Positions 46,746 through 59,397 are shown, counted from the stretch's first letter. The stretch is DNA of 64,000 bases from Hydractinia symbiolongicarpus (GCF_029227915.1 NC_079888.1:16842001-16906000); one strand, 5' to 3'. The notes: generated by a model from the letters alone, not told the origin. Program-made: numbers and translations.

Positions 46746-47176
46746 ACGACTATATAAATATGATAGGCATTGCAGCGATTTAACCCAAGAAAATGGTTAC
46801 AAATCTAGTAATCATTCGGTAACATGATGGATATGTAAACAGTCGAGTGCAGTAAGCCAAAACAACATGTTGAGTAAAAGTCTAAATGCTCTGTCAATAT
46901 TTAATTGATGACCTATTTGGCTTTGCTTTTTCTTTGATCAAGTGTTCTTGTGCAGAGAGATTGGTTAGTAGAAAGTAATTGCTGCAAAAAAATCTTTTAG
47001 TGAATCAGCATATGGAATGCCTTAAATGACCACGGAAATTCCATTAAATTCTACTTTGTTCGGCGTTATTACTCTTGGCTTCCCATTAAATGAAATTGGT
47101 TTGGATTTAACGCATTGAACACGTTTGTTTGCTAAGCATCTCTGTGCAATAGCAAGGGTAAAAATCCAGCATAAAT

Positions 47177-47250
47177 CACCGCTGATGGGAGTCGAACCCA
47201 CAACCTTTGAATTAGAAGTCCAACGCGCTAGTCCATTGCCCCACAGCGGC
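47177..47250 (-). tRNA. tRNA-Arg(TCT), D-stem variant
   Basis: G11-G24 mismatch (ttgcccc), also altering the A box; anticodon at 47214-47216. Confidence 0.75.
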
Positions 47251-47682
47251 ACGATTACTGATATTTGATAGGCATTGGAGCAATTTAACCCAAAAAAATG
47301 TTTGCACATCTAGTAATCATTCGTTAACAGGATGGATATGTTAACAGTCGAGTGCAGCAAGCCAAAACAATATGTAAAGTAAAAATCTAAATGCTTTGTC
47401 AATAATAGATTGATGACCTATTTGGCTTTGCTTTTTCTTTGATCAAGTGTTCTTGTGCAGAGAGAGTGGTTAGTAGAAAGTAATTACTGCAAAAAAATCT
47501 TTTAGTGAATCAGCATATGGAATGCCTTAAATGACCACGGAAATTCCATTAAATTCTACTTTGTTCGGCGTTATTACTCTTGGCTTCCCATTAAATGAAA
47601 TTGGTTTGGATTTAACGCATTGAATTCGGTTTGTTTGCGCAGCCCCTTTGTTAAATAGCATTGGTAAGAAACTAGCAAAAAT

Positions 47683-47756
47683 CACCGCTCATGGGAGTCG
47701 AACCCACAACCTTTGAATTAGAAGTCCAACGCGCTAGTCCATTGCCCCACAGCGGC
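47683..47756 (-). tRNA. tRNA-Arg(TCT), degenerate copy
   Basis: G7-G66 in the acceptor and G11-G24 in the D stem; anticodon at 47720-47722. Confidence 0.68.
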
Positions 47757-48188
47757 ACGGCTATATAAATATGATAGGCATTGCAGCGATTTAACCCAAG
47801 AAAATGGTTACACATCTAGCAATCATTTGGTAACATGATGGATATTTTAACAGTCGAGTGCAGCAAGCCAAAACAACATGTTGAGTAAAAGTCTAAATGC
47901 TTTGTCAATATTTAATTGATGACCTATTTGGCTTTGCTTTTTCTTTGATCAAGTGTTCTTGTGCAGAGAGAGTGGTTAGTAGAAAGTAATTGCTGCAAAA
48001 AAATCTTTTAGTGAATCAGCATATGGAATGCCTTAAATGACTACGGAAATTCCATTAAATTCTACTTTGTTCAGCGTTATTAAGCTTGGAGTCCCATTAA
48101 ATGAACTTGGTTTTGATTAAACGCATTGAATTCGGTTTGTTTGCGCAGCACCTTTGTTAAATAACATTGGTAAGAAACTAGCAAAAAT

Positions 48189-48262
48189 CACCGCCGATGG
48201 GAGTCGAACCCACAACCTTTGAATTAGAAGTCCAACGCGCTAGTCCATTGCACCACAGCGGC
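48189..48262 (-). tRNA. tRNA-Arg(TCT)
   Basis: Only wobble changes: U6.G67 and U11.G24; anticodon at 48226-48228. Confidence 0.82.
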
Positions 48263-48693
48263 ACAGCTATATAAATATGATAGGCATTGCAGCGATTTAA
48301 CCCAAGAAAATGGTTACACATCTAGTAACCATTCGGTAACATGATGGATATGTTAACAGTCGAGTGCAGTAAGCCAAAACAATATGTTGAGTAAAAGTCT
48401 AAATGCTTTGTCAATATTTAATTGATGACCTATTTGGCTTTGCTTTTTCTTTGATCAAGTGTTCTTGTGCAGAGAGAGTGGCTAGTAGAAAGTAATTGCT
48501 GCAAAAAAATCTTTTAGTGAATCAGCATATCGATTGCCTTACATGACTACGGATGTGCCATTAATTTCTATTATGTTCTGCGTTATTACTCTTGGCTTCC
48601 CATTAAATGAAATTGGTTTTGATTAAACGCATTGAACACGTTTGTTTGCTAAGCATCTCTGTGCAATAGCAAGGGTAAAAATCTAGCATAAAT

Positions 48694-48767
48694 CACCGCT
48701 GATGGGAGTCGAACTCACAACCTTTGAATTAGAAGTCCAACGCGCTAGTCCATTGCCCCACAGCGGC
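48694..48767 (-). tRNA. tRNA-Arg(TCT), D-stem and T-stem variant
   Basis: G11-G24 and A52-C62 mismatches; anticodon at 48731-48733. Confidence 0.7.
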
Positions 48768-49199
48768 ACGGCTATATAAATATGATAGGCATTGCAGCGA
48801 TTTAACCCAAGAAAATGGTTACACATCTAGTAATCACTCAATAACATGATGGATATGTTAACAGTCGAGTGCAGTAAGCCAAAACAACATGTTGAGTAAA
48901 AGTCTAAATGCTTTGTCAATATTTAATTGATGACCTATTTGGCTTTGCTTTTTCTTTGATCAAGTGTTCTTGTGCAGAGCGAGTGGTTAGTAGAAAGTAA
49001 TTGCTGCAAAACAATATCTTAGTGAATCAGCATATGAAATGCCTTAAATGACTAGGGAAATTCCATTAAATTCTACTTTGTTCGGCGTTATTAATCTTGG
49101 CGTCCCATTAAATGAACTTGGTTTTGATTAAACGCATTGAATTCGGTTTGTTTGCGCAGCACCTTTGTTAAATAGCATTGGAAAGAAACTAGCAAAAAT

Positions 49200-49273
49200 C
49201 ACCGCTGATGGGAGTCGAACCCACAACCTTTGAATTAGAAGTCCAACGCGCTAGTCTATTGCGCCAAAGCGGC
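49200..49273 (-). tRNA. tRNA-Arg(TCT), acceptor variant
   Basis: U7-C66 mismatch (ccaaagcggc) and a D-loop change; anticodon at 49237-49239. Confidence 0.77.
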
Positions 49274-49705
49274 ACGGCTACATAAATATGATAGGCATTG
49301 CAGCAATTAAAACAAAAGAAAATGTTTGCACATCTAGTAATCATTCGTTAACAGGATGGATATGTTAACAGTCGAGTGCAGCAAGCCAAAACAATATGTA
49401 CAGTAAAAATCTAAATGCTTTGTCAATAATAGATTGATGACCTATTTGTCTTTGCTTTTTCTTTGATCAAGTGTTCTTGTGCAGAGAGAGTGGTTAGTAG
49501 AAAGTAATTGCTGCAAAAAAAACTTTTAGTGAATCAGCATATCGATTGCCTTACATGACTACGGATGTGCCATTAATTTCTATTATGTTTTGCGTTATTA
49601 CTCTTGGCTTCCCATTAAATGAAATTGGATTGGATTTAACGCATTGAACACGTTTGTTTGCTAACCATCTCTGTGCAATAGCAAGGGTAAAAATCTAGCA
49701 TAAAT

Positions 49706-49779
49706 CACCGCTGATGGGAGTCGAACCCACAACCTTTGAATTAGAAGTCCAACGCGCTAGTCCACTGCGCCACAGCGGC
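49706..49779 (-). tRNA. tRNA-Arg(TCT)
   Basis: One D-loop/A-box change (ccactgcg); stems pair. Anticodon at 49743-49745. Confidence 0.85.
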
Positions 49780-50211
49780 ACGGTTACTGATATTTGATAG
49801 GCATTGGAGCAATATAACCCAACAAAATGTTTGCACATCTAGTAATCATTCGTTAACAGGATGGATATGTTAAAAGTCGAGTGCAGCAAGCCAAAACAAT
49901 ATGTAGAGTATAAATCTAAATGCTTTGTCAATAATAGATTGATGACCTATTTGGCTTTGCTTTTTCTTTGATCAAGTGTTCTTGTGCAGAGAGAGTGGTT
50001 AGTAGAAAGTAATTACTGCAAAAAGATCTTTTAGTGAATCAGCATATGGAATCCCTTAAATGACTACGGAAATTCCATTAAATTCTATTTTGTTCGGCGT
50101 TATTAATCTTGGCGTCCCATTAAATGAACTTGGTTTTGATTAAACACATTGAATTCGGTTTGTTTGCGCAGCACCTTTGTTAAATAGCATTGGTAAGAAA
50201 CTAGCAAAAAT

Positions 50212-50285
50212 CACCGCTGATGGGAGTCGAACCCACAACCTTTGAAATAGAAGTCCAACGCGCTAGTCCATTGCCCCACAGCGGC
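50212..50285 (-). tRNA. tRNA-Arg(TCT), D-stem and anticodon-loop variant
   Basis: G11-G24 and U at position 38 (loop CTTCTAT); anticodon at 50249-50251. Confidence 0.72.
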
Positions 50286-50717
50286 ACGGCTATATAAATA
50301 TGATAGGCATTGCAGCGATTTAACCCAAGAAAATGGTTACACATCTAGTAATCACTCAATAACATGATGGATATGTTAACAGTCGAGTGCAGTAAGCCAA
50401 AACAACATGTTGAGTAAAAGTCTAAATGCTTTGTCAATATTTAATTGATGACCTATTTGGCTTTGCTTTTTCTTTGATCAAGTGTTCTTGTGCAGAGAGA
50501 GTGGTTAGTAGAAAGTAATTGCTGCAAAAAAATCTCTTAGTGAATCAGCATATGAAATGCCTTAAATGACTACGGAAATTCCATTAAATTCTACTTTGTT
50601 CGGCGTTATTAATCTTGGCGTCCCATTAAATGAACTTGGTTTTGATTAAACGCATTGAATTCGGTTTGTTTGCGCAGCACCTTTGTTAAATAGCATTGGT
50701 AAGAAACTAGCAAAAAT

Positions 50718-50791
50718 CACCGCTGATGGGAGTCGAACCCACAACCTTTGAATTAGAAGTCCAACGCGCTAGTCCATTGCGCCACAGCGGC
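50718..50791 (-). tRNA. tRNA-Arg(TCT)
   Basis: Consensus body; anticodon at 50755-50757. Confidence 0.9.
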
Positions 50792-51223
50792 ACGGCTATA
50801 TAAATATGATAGGCATTGCAGCAATTAAAACAAAAGAAAATGTTTGCACATCTAGTAATCATTCGTTAACAGGATGGATATGTTAACAGTCGAGTGCAGC
50901 AAGCCAAAACAATATGTAGAGTAAAAATCTAAATGCTTTGTCAATAATAGATTGATGACCTATTTGTCTTTGCTTTTTCTTTGATCAAGTGTTCTTGTGC
51001 AGAGAGAGTGGTTAGTAGAAAGTAATTGCTGCAAAAAAATCTTTTAGTGAATCAGCATATCGATTGCCTTACATGACTACGGATGTGCCATTAATTTCTA
51101 CTATGTTCTGCGTTTTTACTCTTGGCTTCCCATTAAATGAAATTGGTTTGGATTTAACGCATTGAACACGTTTGTTTGCTAAGCATCTCTGTGCAATAGC
51201 AAGGGTAAAAATCTAGCATAAAT

Positions 51224-51297
51224 CACCGCTGATGGGAGTCGAACCCACAACCTTTGAATTAGAAGTCCAACGCGCTAGTCCATTGCGCCACAGCGGC
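51224..51297 (-). tRNA. tRNA-Arg(TCT)
   Basis: Consensus body; anticodon at 51261-51263. The downstream T run lies about 10 bp further away because of the ctagcataaatc spacer form. Confidence 0.88.
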
Positions 51298-51729
51298 ACG
51301 GTTACTGATATTTGATAGGCATTGGAGCAATTTAACCCAACAAAATGTTTGCACATCTAGTAATCGTTCGTTAACAGGATGGATATGTTAAAAGTCGAGT
51401 GCAGCAAGCCAAAACAATATGTAGAGTAAAAATCTAAATGCTTTGTCAATAATAGATTGATGACCTATTTGGCTTTGCTTTTTCTTTGATCAAGTGTTCT
51501 TGTGCAGAGAGATTGGTTAATAGAAAGTAATTACTGCAAAAAAATCTTTTAGTGAATCAGCATATGGAATCCCTTAAATGACTACGGAAATTCCATTAAA
51601 TTCTATTTTGTTCGGCGTTATTAATCTTGGCGTCCCATTAAATGGATTTGGTTTTGATTAAACACATTGAATTCGGTTTGTTTGCGCAGCACCTTTGTTA
51701 AATAGCATTGGTAAGAAACTAGCAAAAAT

Positions 51730-51803
51730 CACCGCTGATGGGAGTCGAACCCACAACCTTTGAATTAGAAGTCCAACGCGCTAGTCCATTGCGCCACAGC
51801 GGC
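51730..51803 (-). tRNA. tRNA-Arg(TCT)
   Basis: Consensus body; anticodon at 51767-51769. Confidence 0.9.
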
Positions 51804-52235
51804 ACGGCTATATAAATAGGATAGGCATTGCAGCAATTAAAACAAAAGAAAATGTTTGCACATCTAGTAATCATTCGTTAACAGGATGGATATGTTAACA
51901 GTCGAGTGCAGCAAGCCAAAACAATATGTAGAGTAAAAATCTAAATGCTTTGTCAATAATAGATTGATGACCTATTTGTCTTTGCTTTTTCTTTGATCAA
52001 GTGTTCTTGTGCAGAGAGAGTGGTTAGTAGAAAGTAATTGCTGCAAAAAAATCTTTTAGTGAATCAGCATATCGATTGCCTTACATGACTACGGATGTGC
52101 CATTAATTTCTATTATGTTCTGCGTTATTAATCTTGGCTTCCCATTAAATGAAATTGGTTTGGATTTAACGCATTGAACACGTTTGTTTGCTAAGCATCT
52201 CTGTGCAATAGCAAGGGTAAAAATCTAGCATAAAT

Positions 52236-52309
52236 CACCGCTGATGGGAGTCGAACCCACAACCTTTGAATTTGAAGTCCAACGCGCTAGTCCATTGCGC
52301 TACAGCGGC
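52236..52309 (-). tRNA. tRNA with anticodon TCA (would read UGA) in Arg-type body
   Basis: Anticodon loop CTTCAAA gives TCA at 52273-52275, made by one base change from TCT. All stems pair, T arm and B box are consensus, and G9 has become A9, common in tRNAs. It is structurally an opal-suppressor-like tRNA, not a tRNA-Sec, since it has the normal short variable arm. Single copy in the window. Confidence 0.75.
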
Positions 52310-52745
52310 ACGGTTACTGATATTTGATAGGCATTGGAGCAATTTAACCAAACAAAATGTTTGCACATCTAGTAATCATACGTTAACAGGATGGATATGT
52401 TAAAAGTCGAGTGCAGCAAGCCAAAACAATATGTAGAGTAAAAATCTAAATGCTTTGTCAATATTAAATTGATGACCTATTTTGTATTGCTTTTTCTTTG
52501 ATCAAGTGCCCTTGCGCAGAGAGAGTAGCTACTAGAAAGTAATTACTGCAAATAAAAAAAACTTTTAGTGAATCAGCATATGGAATGCCTTAAATGACTA
52601 CGGAAATTCCATTAAAATCTACTTTGTTCTGCGTTATTAATCTTGGCGTCCCATTAAATGAATTTGGTTTTGATTAAACACATTGAATACAGTTTTTTTG
52701 CGCAGCACCTTTGTTAAATAGCGTTGGTAAGAAACTAGCAAAAAT

Positions 52746-52819
52746 CACCGCTGATGGGAGTCGAATCCACAACCTTTGAATTAGAAGTCCAACGCGCTAG
52801 TCCATTGCGCCACAGCGGC
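52746..52819 (-). tRNA. tRNA-Arg(TCT), T-stem variant
   Basis: A53-C61 mismatch next to the T loop (cgaatccac); anticodon at 52783-52785. Confidence 0.77.
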
Positions 52820-53255
52820 ACGGTTTTTGATATTTGATAGTCATTGGAGCAATCTAAACCAAGAAATTGTTTGCACATCTAGTAATCATTCGTTAACAAG
52901 ATGGATATGTTAACAGTCGAGTGCAGCAAGCCAAAACAATATGTAGAGTAAATATCTAAATACTTTGTCAATATTAAATTGATGACCTATTTTGTTTTGC
53001 TTCTTCTTTGTTCAAGTGCCCTTGCGCAGAGAGAGTAGCTACTAGAAAGTAATTACTGCAAATAAAAAAAACTTCTAGTGAATCAGCATATGAAATGCTT
53101 TAAATGACTACGGAAATTCCATTAAAATATACTTTGTTCTGCGTTACTAATCTTGGCGTCCCATTAAATGAATTTGGTTTTGATTAAACACATTGAATAC
53201 GGTTTGTTTGCGCAGCACCTTTGTTAAATAGCATTGGTAAGAAACTAGCAAAAAT

Positions 53256-53329
53256 CACCGCTGATGGGAGTCGAACCCACAACCTTTGAATTAGAAGTCC
53301 AACGCGCTAGTCCATTGCGCCACAGCGGC
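53256..53329 (-). tRNA. tRNA-Arg(TCT)
   Basis: Consensus body; anticodon at 53293-53295. Confidence 0.9.
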
Positions 53330-53760
53330 ACGGTTATTGACATTTGATAGGCATTGGAGCAATTTAACCCAAGAAAATGTTTGCACATCTAGTAATCATT
53401 CGTTAACATGATGAATATGTTAACAGTCGAGTGCAGTAAGCCAAAACAATATGTAGAGTAAATATCTAAATACTTTGTCAATATTAAATTGATGACCTAT
53501 TTTGTTTTGCTTTTTCTTTGATCAAGTGTTCTTGTGCAGAGAGAGTGGTTAGTAGAAAGTAATTGCTGCAAAAAAATATTTTAGTGAATCAGCATATCAA
53601 ATGCCTTACATGACTACGGATGTTCCAATAATTTCTATTATGTTCTGCGTTATTACTCTTGGCTTCCCATTGTATGAATTTGGTTTGGATTTAAAGCATT
53701 AAACACGTTTGTTTGCTAAGCATCTCTGTGCAATAGCAAGGGTAAAAATCTATCATAAGT

Positions 53761-53833
53761 CACCGCTGATGGGAGTCGAACCACAACCTTTGAATTAGAA
53801 GTCCAACGCGCTAGTCCATTGCGCCACAGCGGC
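53761..53833 (-). tRNA. tRNA-Arg(TCT), T stem one base short
   Basis: 73 nt: one C is missing on the plus strand (cgaaccacaacc), removing a G from the T stem. Anticodon at 53797-53799. Probably a pseudogene. Confidence 0.65.
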
Positions 53834-54265
53834 ACGGTTACTGATATTTGATAGGCATTGGAACAATTTAACCCAACAAAATGTTTGCACATCTAGTAAT
53901 CATTCGTTAACAGGATGGACATGCTAACAGTCGAGTGCAGCAAGCCAAAGCAATATGTAGAGTAAAAATCTAAATGCTTTGTCAATAATAGATTGATGAC
54001 CTATTTGGCTTTGCTTTTTCTTTGATCAAGTGTTCTTGTGCAGAGAGAGTGGTTAGTAGAAAGTAATTGCTGCAAAAAAATCTTTTAGTGAATCAGCATA
54101 TGGAATGCCTTAAATGACTACGGAAATTCCATTAAATTCTATTTTGTTCGGCGTTGTTAATCTTGGCGTCCCATTAAATGAACTTGGTTTTGATTAAACA
54201 CATTGAATTGGGTTTGTTTGCGCAGCACCTTTGTTAAATAGCATTGGTAAGAAACTAGCAAGAAT

Positions 54266-54339
54266 CACCGCTGATGGGAGTCGAACTCACAACCTTTGAA
54301 TTAGAAGTCCAACGCGCTAGTCCATTGCGCCACAGCGGC
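54266..54339 (-). tRNA. tRNA-Arg(TCT), T-stem variant
   Basis: A52-C62 mismatch (cgaactcac); anticodon at 54303-54305. Confidence 0.77.
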
Positions 54340-54771
54340 ACGGCTATGTAAATATGATAGGCATTGCAGCAATTTAACCCAAGAAAATGGTTACACATCA
54401 AGTAATCATTCGGTAACATGATGGATATGTTAACAGTCGAGTGCAGTAAGCCAAAACAACATGTTGAGTAAAAGTCTAAATGCTTTGTCAATATTTAATT
54501 GATGACCTATTTGGCATTGCTTTTTCTTTGATCAAGTGTTCTTGTGCAGAGAGAGTGGTTAGTAGAAAGTAATTGCTGCAAAAAAGTCTTTTAGTGAATC
54601 AGAATATGGAATGCCTAAAATGACTACGGAAATTCCATTAAATTCTACTTTGTTCGGCGTTATTAATCGTGGCGTGCCATTAAATGAACTTGGTTTTAAT
54701 TAAACACATTGAATTCGGTTTGTTTGCGCAGCACCTTTGTTAAATAGCATTGGTAAGAAACTAGCAAAAAT

Positions 54772-54845
54772 CACCGCTGATGGGAGTCGAACCCACAACC
54801 TTTGAATTAGAAGTCCAACGCGCTAGTCCATTGCGTCACAGCGGC
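54772..54845 (-). tRNA. tRNA-Arg(TCT), D-stem variant
   Basis: A10-C25 mismatch (ttgcgtcac); anticodon at 54809-54811. Confidence 0.77.
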
Positions 54846-55276
54846 ACGGCTATATAAATATAATAGGCATTGCAGCGATTTAACCCAACAAAATGGTTAC
54901 ACATCTAGTAACCATTCGGTAACATGATGGATATGTTAACAGTCGAGTGAAGTAAGCCAAAACAATGTGTTGAGTAAAAGTCTAAATGCTTTTTCAATAT
55001 TTAATTGATGACCTATTTGGCTTTGCTTTTTCTTTGATCAAGTGTTCTTGTGCAGAGAGAGTGGCTAGTAGAAAGTAATTGCTGCAAAAAAATCTTTTAG
55101 TGAATCAGCATATCGATTGTCTTACATGACTACGGATGTTCCATTAATTTCTATTATGTTCTGCGTTATTACTCTTGGCTTCCCATTAAATGAAATTGGT
55201 TTGGATTTAACGCATTGAACACGTTTGTTTGCTAAGCATCTCTGTGCAATAGCAAGGGCAAAAATCTAGCATAAAT

Positions 55277-55350
55277 CTCCGCTGATGGGAGTCGAACCCA
55301 GAACCTTTGAATTAAAAGTCCAACGCGCTAGTCCATTGCGCCACAGCGGC
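55277..55350 (-). tRNA. tRNA, anticodon TTT in Arg-type body, degenerate acceptor
   Basis: G1-A72 (ctccgctg) and C49-U65; anticodon at 55314-55316. Confidence 0.68.
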
Positions 55351-55782
55351 ACGGTTACTGATAGTTGATAGGCATTGCAGCGATTTAACCCAAGAAAATG
55401 GTTACACATCTAGTAATCATTCGGTAACATGATGGATATGTTAACAGTCGAGTGCAGTAAGCCAAAACAACATGTTGAGTAAAAGTCTAAATGCTTTGTC
55501 AATATTTAATTGATGACCTATTTGGCATTGCTTTTTCTTTGATCAAGTGTTCTTGTGCAGAGAGAGTGGTTAGTAGAAAGTAATTGCTGCAAAAAAATCT
55601 TTTAGTGAATCAGAATATGGAATGCCTAAAATGACTACGGAAATTCCATTAAATTCTACTTTTTTCGGCGTTATTAATCGTGGCGTGCCATTAAATGAAC
55701 TTGGTTTTAATTAAACACATTGAATTCGGTTTGTTTGCGCAGCACCTTTGTTAAATAGCATTGGTAAGAAACTAGCAAAAAT

Positions 55783-55856
55783 CACCGCTGATGGGAGTCG
55801 AACCCACAACCTTTGAATTAGAAGTCCAACGCGCTAGTCCATTGCGTCACAGCGGC
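55783..55856 (-). tRNA. tRNA-Arg(TCT), D-stem variant
   Basis: Duplicate of the copy at 54772; anticodon at 55820-55822. Confidence 0.77.
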
Positions 55857-56287
55857 ACGGCTATATAAATATGATAGGCATTGCAGCGATTTAACCCAAC
55901 AAAATGGTTACACATCTAGTAACCATTCGGTAACATGATGGATATGTTAACAGTCGAGTGAAGTAAGCCAAAACAATGTGTTGAGTAAAAGTCTAAATGC
56001 TTTTTCAATATTTAATTGATGACCTATTTGGCTTTGCTTTTTCTTTGATCAAGTGTTCTTGTGCAGAGAGAGTGGCTAGTAGAAAGTAATTGCTGCAAAA
56101 AAATCTTTTAGTGAATCAGCATATCGATTGTCTTACATGACTACGGATGTTCCATTAATTTCTATTATGTTCTGCGTTATTACTCTTGGCTTCCCATTAA
56201 ATGAAATTGGTTTGGATTTAACGCATTGAACACGTTTGTTTGCTAAGCATCTCTGTGCAATAGCAAGGGCAAAAATCTAGCATAAAT

Positions 56288-56361
56288 CTCCGCTGATGGG
56301 AGTCGAACCCAGAACCTTTGAATTAAAAGTCCAACGCGCTAGTCCATTGCGCCACAGCGGC
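56288..56361 (-). tRNA. tRNA, anticodon TTT in Arg-type body, degenerate acceptor
   Basis: Duplicate of the copy at 55277; anticodon at 56325-56327. Confidence 0.68.
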
Positions 56362-56793
56362 ACGGTTACTGATATTTGATAGGTATTGGAGCAATTTAAC
56401 CCAACAAAATGTTTGCACATCTAGTAATCATTCGTTAACAGCATGGATATGTTAACAGTCGAGTGCAGCAAGCCAAAACAATATGTAGAGTAAAAATCTA
56501 AATGTTTTGTCAATAATAGATTGATGACCTATTTGGCTTTGCTTTTTCCTTGATCAAGTGTTCTTGTGCAGAGAGAGTGGTTAGTAGAAAGTAATTGCTG
56601 CAAGAAAATCTTTTAGTGAATCAGCATATGGAATGCCTTAAATGACTACGGAAATTCCATTAAATTCTATTTTGTTCGGCGTTATTAATCTTGGCGTCCC
56701 ATTAAATGAACTTGGTTTTAATTAAACACATTAAATTCGGTTTGTTTGCGCAGCACCTTTGTTAAATAGCATTGGTAAGAAACTAGCAAAAAT

Positions 56794-56867
56794 CACCGCT
56801 GATGGGCGTCGAACCCACAACCTTTGAATTAGAAGTCCAACGCGCTAGTCCATTGCGCCACAGCGGC
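56794..56867 (-). tRNA. tRNA-Arg(TCT), T-loop variant
   Basis: T-loop G only; anticodon at 56831-56833. Confidence 0.82.
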
Positions 56868-57298
56868 ACGGCTATATAAATATGATAGGCATTGCAGCGA
56901 TTTAACCCAAGAAAATGGTTACACATCTAGTAATTATTCGGTAACATGATGGATATGTTAACAGTCGAGTGCAGTAAGCCAAAACAACATGTTGAGTAAA
57001 AGTCTAAATGCTTTTTCAATATTTAATTGATGACCTATTTGGCTTTGCTTTTTCTTTGATCAAGTGTTCTTGTGCAGAGAGAGTGGCTAGTAGAAAGTAA
57101 TTGCTGCAAAAAAATCTTTTAATGAATCAGCATATCGATTGCCTTACATGACTACGGATGTTCCATTAATTTCTATTATGTTCTGCGTTATTACTCTTGG
57201 CTTCCCAATAAATGAAATTGGTTTGGATTTAACGCATTGAACACGTTTGTTTGCTAAGCATCTCTGTGCAATAGCAAGGGCAAAAATCTAGCATAAAT

Positions 57299-57372
57299 CA
57301 CCGCTGATGGGAGTCGAACCCAGAACCTTTGAATTAGAAGTCCAACGCGCTAGTCCATTGCGCCACAGCGGC
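57299..57372 (-). tRNA. tRNA-Arg(TCT) with the T arm of the TTT group
   Basis: Anticodon TCT at 57336-57338 but with the C49-U65 T stem (cccag) otherwise found in TTT copies. It is either a recombinant or the intermediate between the two groups. Confidence 0.77.
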
Positions 57373-57804
57373 ACGGTTACTGATATTTGATAGGCATTGG
57401 AGAAATTTAACCCAACAAAATGGTTACACATCTAGTAATCATTCGTTAACAGGATGGATATGTTAACAGTCGAGTGCAGCAAGCCAAAACAATATGTAGA
57501 GTAAAAATCTAAATGTTTTGTCAATAATAGATTGATGACCTATTTGGCTTTGCTTTTTGTTTGATCAAGTGTTCTTGTGCAGAGAGAGTGGTTAGTAGTA
57601 AGTAATTGCTGCAAAAAAATCTTTTAGTGAATCAACATATGGAATGTCTTAAATGACTACGGAAATTCCATTAAATTCTATTTTGTTCGGCGTTATTAAT
57701 CTTGGCGTGCCATTAAATGAACTTGGTTTTGATTAAACACATTGAATTCGGTTTGTTTGCGCAGCACCTTTGTTAAATAGCATTGGTAAGAAACTAGCGA
57801 AAAT

Positions 57805-57878
57805 CACCGCTCATGGGCGTCGAACCCACAACCTTTGAATTAGAAGTCCAACGCGCTAGTCCATTGCGCTACAGCGGC
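57805..57878 (-). tRNA. tRNA-Arg(TCT), acceptor and T-loop variant
   Basis: G7-G66 mismatch (gctcatgggcg), T-loop G and A9; anticodon at 57842-57844. Confidence 0.7.
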
Positions 57879-58309
57879 ACGCTTGTTGATATTTGATAGG
57901 CATTGGAGCAATTTAACCCAAGAAAATGTTTGCACATCTAGTAATCATTCGTTAACAAGATGGATATGTTAACAGTCGAGTGCAGCAAGCCAAAACAATA
58001 TGTAGAGTAAATATCTAAATGCTTTGTCAATAATAGATTGATGACCTATTTGTCTTTGCTTTTTCTTTGATCAAGTGTTCTTGTGCAGAGAGAGTGGTTA
58101 GTAGAAAGTAATTGCTGCAAAAAAATCTTTTAGTGAATCAGCATATCGAATGCCTTACATGACTACGGATGTGCCATTAATTTCTATTATGTTCTGCGTT
58201 ATTACTCTTGGCTTCCCATTAAATGAAATTGGTTTGGATTTAACGCATTGAACACGTTTGTTTGCTAAGCATCTCTGTGCAATAGCAAGGGTAAAAATCT
58301 AGCATAAAT

Positions 58310-58383
58310 CACCGCTGAAGGGAGTTGAACCCACAACCTTTGAATTAGAAGTCCAACGCGCTAGTCCATTGCGCTACAGCGGC
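58310..58383 (-). tRNA. tRNA-Arg(TCT), T-stem variant
   Basis: U50-U64 mismatch (ctgaaggg), T loop TTCAACT and A9; anticodon at 58347-58349. Confidence 0.73.
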
Positions 58384-58819
58384 ACGGTTACTGATATTTG
58401 ATAGGCATTGGAGCAATTTAACCAAACAAAATGTTTGCACATCTAGTAATCATACGTTAACAGGATGGATATCTTAAAAGTCGAGTGCAGCAAGCCAAAA
58501 CAATATGTAGAGTAAAAATCTAAATGCTTTGTCAATATTAAATTGATGACCTATTTTGTATTGCTTTTTCTTTGATCAAGTGCCCTTGCGCAGAGAGAGT
58601 AGCTACTAGAAAGTAATTACTGCAAATAAAAAAAACTTCTAGTGAATCAGCATATGAAATGCTTTAAATGACTACGGAAATTCCATTAAAATATACTTTG
58701 TTCTGCGTTACTAATCTTGGCGTCCCATTAAATGAATTTGGTTTTGATTAAACACATTGAATACGGTTTGTTTGCGCAGCACCTTTGTTAAATAGCATTG
58801 GTAAGAAACTAGCAAAAAT

Positions 58820-58893
58820 CACCGCTGATGGGAGTCGAACCCACAACCTTTGAATTAGAAGTCCAACGCGCTAGTCCATTGCGCCACAGCGGC
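58820..58893 (-). tRNA. tRNA-Arg(TCT)
   Basis: Consensus body; anticodon at 58857-58859. Confidence 0.9.
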
Positions 58894-59324
58894 ACGGTTA
58901 TTGACATTTGATAGGCATTGGAGCAATTTAACCCAAGAAAATGTTTGCACATCTAGTAATCATTCGTTAACATGATGAATATGTTAACAGTCGAGTGCAG
59001 TAAGCCAAAACAATATGTAGAGTAAATATCTAAATACTTTGTCAATTTTAAATTGATGACCTATTTTGTTTTGCTTTTTCTTTGATCAAGTGTTCTTGTG
59101 CAGAGAGAGTGGTTAGTAGAAAGTACCTGCTGCAAAAAAATATTTTAGTGAATCAGCATATCAAATGCCTTACATGACTACGGATGTTCCAATAATTTCT
59201 ATAATGTTCTGCGTTATTACTCTTGGCTTCCCATTGTATGAATTTGGTTTGGATTTAAAGCATTAAACACGTTTGTTTGCTAAGCATCTCTGTGCAATAG
59301 CAAGGGTAAAAATCTATCATAAGT

Positions 59325-59397
59325 CACCGCTGATGGGAGTCGAACCACAACCTTTGAATTAGAAGTCCAACGCGCTAGTCCATTGCGCCACAGCGGC
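59325..59397 (-). tRNA. tRNA-Arg(TCT), T stem one base short
   Basis: Same 1-base deletion as the copy at 53761; anticodon at 59361-59363. Confidence 0.65.

Larger units (their letters stand above)
48694..52309. repeat. Three-unit, 1518-bp higher-order repeat
   Basis: tRNA starts at 48694, 49200, 49706 are followed at a constant 1518-bp offset by 50212, 50718, 51224 and then 51730, 52236. Spacers share the marker gcagcaattaaaacaaaag. The third-period copy at 52236 carries the TCA anticodon. Confidence 0.8.
54772..56361. repeat. Two-unit, 1011-bp duplication
   Basis: Copies at 54772 and 55277 recur at 55783 and 56288 with the same rare variants (attgcgtcac in one, aaatctccgctg with TTT anticodon in the other). 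Confidence 0.8.
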
